Assembly: GCF_910578895.1 (NCBI RefSeq)
Contig: NZ_CAJTSC010000062.1
Coordinates: forward strand, 1 to 16,437
Origin: an uncultured Bacteroides sp.
Lineage (GTDB): Bacteria > Bacteroidota > Bacteroidia > Bacteroidales > Bacteroidaceae
Direction: 5' to 3'
DNA: 16,437 nucleotides
The notes below the pieces were generated by a model. The model did not search any database. It had not been told where the DNA came from and was given only the letters and a program-made list of their open reading frames with translations. Both the position numbers and the translations under genes were made by a program. Positions 14,129 through 16,437 of this stretch are shown in pieces (position 1 is the first letter of the stretch; each line of letters starts with the position of its first letter).

Positions 14129-15793
14129 TCAGTTCAACAAAAACATCAACAGCACTTGCGCTATGATTACCCGCACGAACATGCACATCGGGTATACCGT
14201 TGCATAGGCAACCGACGGATTATCGCCCGGAATGGTGTCGTTGGCATAGTTCAACGCCATCGGATTCGCCATACTTCCGCACAACATGCCTGCTACGGAA
14301 CCGAAGTCCACTTTCATCCATTTAAAGGCAATCACACCCACTATCAGCACCGGGACAACGGTCAGCACAAATCCCGTGACAATCCACAACACGCCTTCCG
14401 GACGGAACACCGTATCGAAAAAGTGCGCGCCGGCATCCAATCCCAAACATGCCAGGTAGAGCGACAGTCCCAACGCGCGAAGCATCAGGTTGGCACTGCG
14501 CGTGGTATAGGTTATCATGTGCATCCTCGGTCCGAAAGTACCGATCAGGATACCTACGATAATCGGTCCGCCTGCCAGTCCCAACTTCACCGGCGCACTG
14601 ATACCCGGCAGGGAAATAGGCACCGCGCCCAAAGCCAGTCCCAAGATTATTCCGATAAACACCGCTACCAAGTTCGGCTCTTTCAAGCTCTTGATGGCGT
14701 TACCCAGCACTTTCTCCACGTTATGAATAGCCGCAGCCTCGCCCACTACCGTCAGACGGTCACCCAACTGCAAAGTCAGCTCTGCCGTGGCAAGCAACTG
14801 CACCCCACTGCGATACACACGGCTGATGTTGATGCCGTAATGATTGCGCAAGTGGAGCGAACCCAACTTCTTGCCGTTCAATTCGGGGCGTGTCACCACG
14901 ATACGCTGCGAAATGAGCTGGCTGTCTATAGCGTTCCAGTCGATATCTTCTTTATTCCAATCAGTATGTTCCTGCTCACCGAACAGTACGGTCAGTGCCG
15001 GAGCATATTTTTCCGAAGTCACCACCAGCAAGCGGTCTCCTTCCTTGATTATCTTCTCGGAAGTAGGAATGCTTACGTTACCGTTGCGCCACAAACGAGA
15101 AATGACAAACTTCGGATAGTTCAGCCCGCCTATCTCTTTGATACTTTTATCGAAGATGGCAGGGTTGTGTACTTGAAACGCCGCAATATAGGTTTTGTTC
15201 GCATCGTCTTTCTCTTTCAGTTCCAAATCTTCCTTTCGCACCAGCGCTTTCCGTATTACCAACACGGCAAGGATAACGCCCACCACGCCCAACGGATATG
15301 CCACCGCACATCCAAGTGCGGGTGTACTTGCCACCAACCCCAATTGTTTCAGTGTCTGCTGCGCCGCACCCAATGCCGGCGTATTGGTGGTAGCGCCGCA
15401 GAAAATGCCTATCATGTCCGGCAGCGAGATATTCAGGGCATAACTGCCCAACACCGCCATCAAAGTACCGACAAGCACCACAGCCAACGCCAGCATATTC
15501 AGTTGCACACCTCCTTTGCGGAAAGAGCTGAAAAAGCCCGGCCCCACCTGCAAACCCAGCGCGTATACAAATATCACCAATCCGAAACTTTCCGCATAAT
15601 TCAACATCTGCGGGTCGATAGACAGTCCGAAATGCCCGGCAAGAATACCGGCAAAGAAAACAAACGTCACGCCGAGGGAAATACCGCATACATGTATCTT
15701 CCCCAGTCCTAACCCGATAGCGGAAATCAACGAGAGCACCACCACAGCCTGTAAGGCGGAGTGTTCGACAAACAAACTATATAGCCATTCCAA
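14129..15793 (-). CDS. YidE/YbjL-type (AAE family) putative transporter with two RCK_C domains
   Basis: An inner-membrane transporter of the aspartate-alanine exchanger (AAE) family; the substrate is unknown. About six membrane segments occupy residues 1-185, each repeat half starting with a glycine-rich pattern (IGLGLGKIHVCGISLGVTFV near 26-45 and LAGGPIIVGILIGTFGP in the second half). Two cytosolic RCK_C (TrkA-C) domains follow at about 205-285 (EGDRLLVVTSEK) and 295-372 (LQLGDRLTVVGEA), then a second membrane half at 378-554 (NLVAVFIGIILGLALGAVP). This duplicated layout and the 554-residue length fit the family. The start codon is TTG (15793-15791); the only in-frame codons upstream before a stop contain no ATG or GTG. 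Probably co-transcribed with fbp, 35 nt downstream. Confidence 0.9.
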   Translation of the reverse strand: MEWLYSLFVEHSALQAVVVLSLISAIGLGLGKIHVCGISLGVTFVFFAGILAGHFGLSIDPQMLNYAESFGLVIFVYALGLQVGPGFFSSFRKGGVQLNMLALAVVLVGTLMAVLGSYALNISLPDMIGIFCGATTNTPALGAAQQTLKQLGLVASTPALGCAVAYPLGVVGVILAVLVIRKALVRKEDLELKEKDDANKTYIAAFQVHNPAIFDKSIKEIGGLNYPKFVISRLWRNGNVSIPTSEKIIKEGDRLLVVTSEKYAPALTVLFGEQEHTDWNKEDIDWNAIDSQLISQRIVVTRPELNGKKLGSLHLRNHYGINISRVYRSGVQLLATAELTLQLGDRLTVVGEAAAIHNVEKVLGNAIKSLKEPNLVAVFIGIILGLALGAVPISLPGISAPVKLGLAGGPIIVGILIGTFGPRMHMITYTTRSANLMLRALGLSLYLACLGLDAGAHFFDTVFRPEGVLWIVTGFVLTVVPVLIVGVIAFKWMKVDFGSVAGMLCGSMANPMALNYANDTIPGDNPSVAYATVYPMCMFVRVIIAQVLLMFLLN

Positions 15794-15825
15794 AGTGTTA
15801 CGGTTTTATCTATGATTTAGGGGTG

Positions 15826-15833
15826 CAAAGATA
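15826..15833 (-). promoter_or_regulatory. -7 box (TATCTTTG) for the transporter-fbp operon
   Basis: Minus-strand TATCTTTG is an exact TAnnTTTG match. It lies 32 nt before the TTG start codon, leaving a leader of about 25 nt. The -33 region falls in a T-rich stretch (TTTCTTTTTTTA) with no exact TTTG at ideal distance. Confidence 0.6.
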
Positions 15834-15851
15834 GGAAGTTCCGCGAAGCCT

Positions 15852-15901
15852 AAAAAAAGAAATGCAGGAAATTCGTGTAAAGCCACCCATTTCCTGCATT
15901 T
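15852..15901 (-). terminator. Minus-strand Rho-independent terminator upstream of the transporter
   Basis: AAATGCAGGAAAT (15860-15872) and ATTTCCTGCATTT (15889-15901) form a perfect 13-bp stem with a 16-nt loop. Read on the minus strand it is followed by CTTTTTTTA, a good U-run. It would end a leftward transcript coming from the right, yet no intact minus-strand gene is visible there, so its gene has probably been lost or lies beyond the window. It insulates the transporter promoter. Confidence 0.75.
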
Positions 15902-16128
15902 ACATTGATCCGTTTTTACATCAATCCCCTTTCATCTTATACAAGAAGTATGTTTTCGACCATAAAAAAACGGTGCCATTTCCGACAACCGTTTTCCATA
16001 AAAATATACATAAAAAAATACACCCTCAGGGAGTATAACTGATATTTAAACTAATAATATTAAATACTTAACAATACTAAATATCAGCATATTATATATC
16101 ATATTACATATTCACGAAACCTTAATAA
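15902..16128. other. AT-rich spacer with hairpins
   Basis: No gene is visible here. Structures seen: an 8-bp stem AAAACGGT/ACCGTTTT at 15967-15974 and 15988-15995, with A and T runs on the flanks that could act as a bidirectional terminator; and a 10-bp inverted repeat CTGATATTTA/TAAATATCAG at 16039-16048 and 16078-16087 spanning a very AT-rich core. The latter lies just upstream of an integrase remnant and could be part of an old attachment or arm-site region, but nothing proves this. Confidence 0.5.
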
Positions 16129-16383
16129 ATAGTATCAAAAAGAGGGATAAAAGGAGAAATAGACTTTTACATTGGTTACTACGGCAACGAGACTAAATGG
16201 GACAAAGCAAACCAATTACCGCTAAGGAATACGACCCATACGGTAGGGAAGCATAAAGCGTTTGGAATCCCTCATACAGTCGTAATGAAATGGACAGGGC
16301 ATCGTGATTATGCCTCAATGAAACCACACATTGAGATTTCGGACAAGACGAAGGCTGCATATATGGGAAAATGGAATTTCTAA
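16129..16383 (+). pseudogene. Remnant of a Bacteroides-type tyrosine recombinase (integrase)
   Basis: An open frame without an upstream start codon encodes about 84 residues. The end, HTVVMKWTGHRDYASMKPHI then EISDKTKAAYMGKWNF and stop, is the characteristic C-terminus of Bacteroidota tyrosine recombinases, which read VVMKWTGHSDY..MKPYI. The box II Gly-His (TGH) is present, but the position of the catalytic Tyr (KPYI in active enzymes) is His. Upstream in the same frame, IDFYIGYYGNETKWDKANQL resembles the N-terminal arm-binding domain (a G.....KWDK pattern followed by RNTTH). The core-binding domain and most of the catalytic domain are missing, so a large in-frame internal deletion around 16255-16262 is inferred. 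The protein cannot be an active recombinase. Confidence 0.75.
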
Positions 16384-16437
16384 TAGATTGATAGTCTGTT
16401 ATCTTATATAAATATTAGGCAGGAATATAATCTGATG
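16384..16437. other. AT-rich tail to the window edge
   Basis: I see no gene, promoter match or strong hairpin in these last 54 bases. Confidence 0.5.

Noticed and set aside
14156..15712. Plus-strand open frame of 518 codons antisense to the transporter
   Set aside because: It is rich in His, Gln, Arg and Ser without domains, and lies fully opposite a clear membrane transporter; it is a codon-bias shadow.
16039..16087. AT-rich inverted repeat as an integration attachment site
   Set aside because: Attachment sites need a matching partner or a direct repeat at the other end, neither of which is visible; left as a plain inverted repeat.

Overview
The window looks like a chromosomal segment of a Bacteroides-type gut bacterium. 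The evidence is the housekeeping proteins (a 664-residue class III fructose-bisphosphatase, a gmd-fcl GDP-fucose pair, a DUF5053-like protein, an LA_2272-like surface protein), the AT-rich spacers, and promoters of the Bacteroidota form TTTG-N19-TAnnTTTG instead of -35/-10 boxes. Species cannot be fixed from the sequence alone.

Left part (1-2520) is accessory. It opens with the 3' portion of an IS256-like transposase with an N-terminal zinc ribbon. The right end of that IS carries two 20-bp subterminal direct repeats 40 bp apart. Next come three small plus-strand genes: a 48-residue membrane peptide preceded by a GTG mini-ORF containing a G9 tract, a 60-residue coiled-coil protein and a DUF5053-like protein. 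They end at a clear intrinsic terminator. A minus-strand hypothetical gene and what looks like a decayed minus-strand gene (2275-2518) follow.

Central part (2534-11950) is core metabolism. On the minus strand gnd-zwf-pgl encodes the whole oxidative pentose phosphate branch as one operon (49-nt gap, then an ATGA overlap). It is preceded by a 13-bp perfect inverted repeat in a 419-bp divergent spacer. On the plus strand gmd and fcl convert GDP-mannose to GDP-L-fucose. An AMP-forming acyl-CoA ligase/synthetase follows with its own near-perfect promoter, then an exported protein with eight exact 16-residue repeats. Fcl uses NADPH, which zwf and gnd make, so the divergent arrangement is metabolically sensible, although co-regulation is only inferred.

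Right part (11951-16437): a long hairpin separates the surface protein from a convergent minus-strand pair, a YidE/YbjL (AAE)-type transporter with a TTG start and fbp, 35 nt apart. The transporter has its own -7 box and is insulated by an upstream minus-strand terminator. The last 430 bases are AT-rich with hairpins and end in a collapsed tyrosine-recombinase remnant, in which an N-terminal arm-like segment is joined directly to the C-terminal catalytic end and the expected nucleophile tyrosine reads as histidine. Thus mobile-element debris lies on both sides of an ordinary core block. I found no CRISPR array, tRNA or rRNA. The least explained locus is the G9 tract plus hairpin at 1014-1213.
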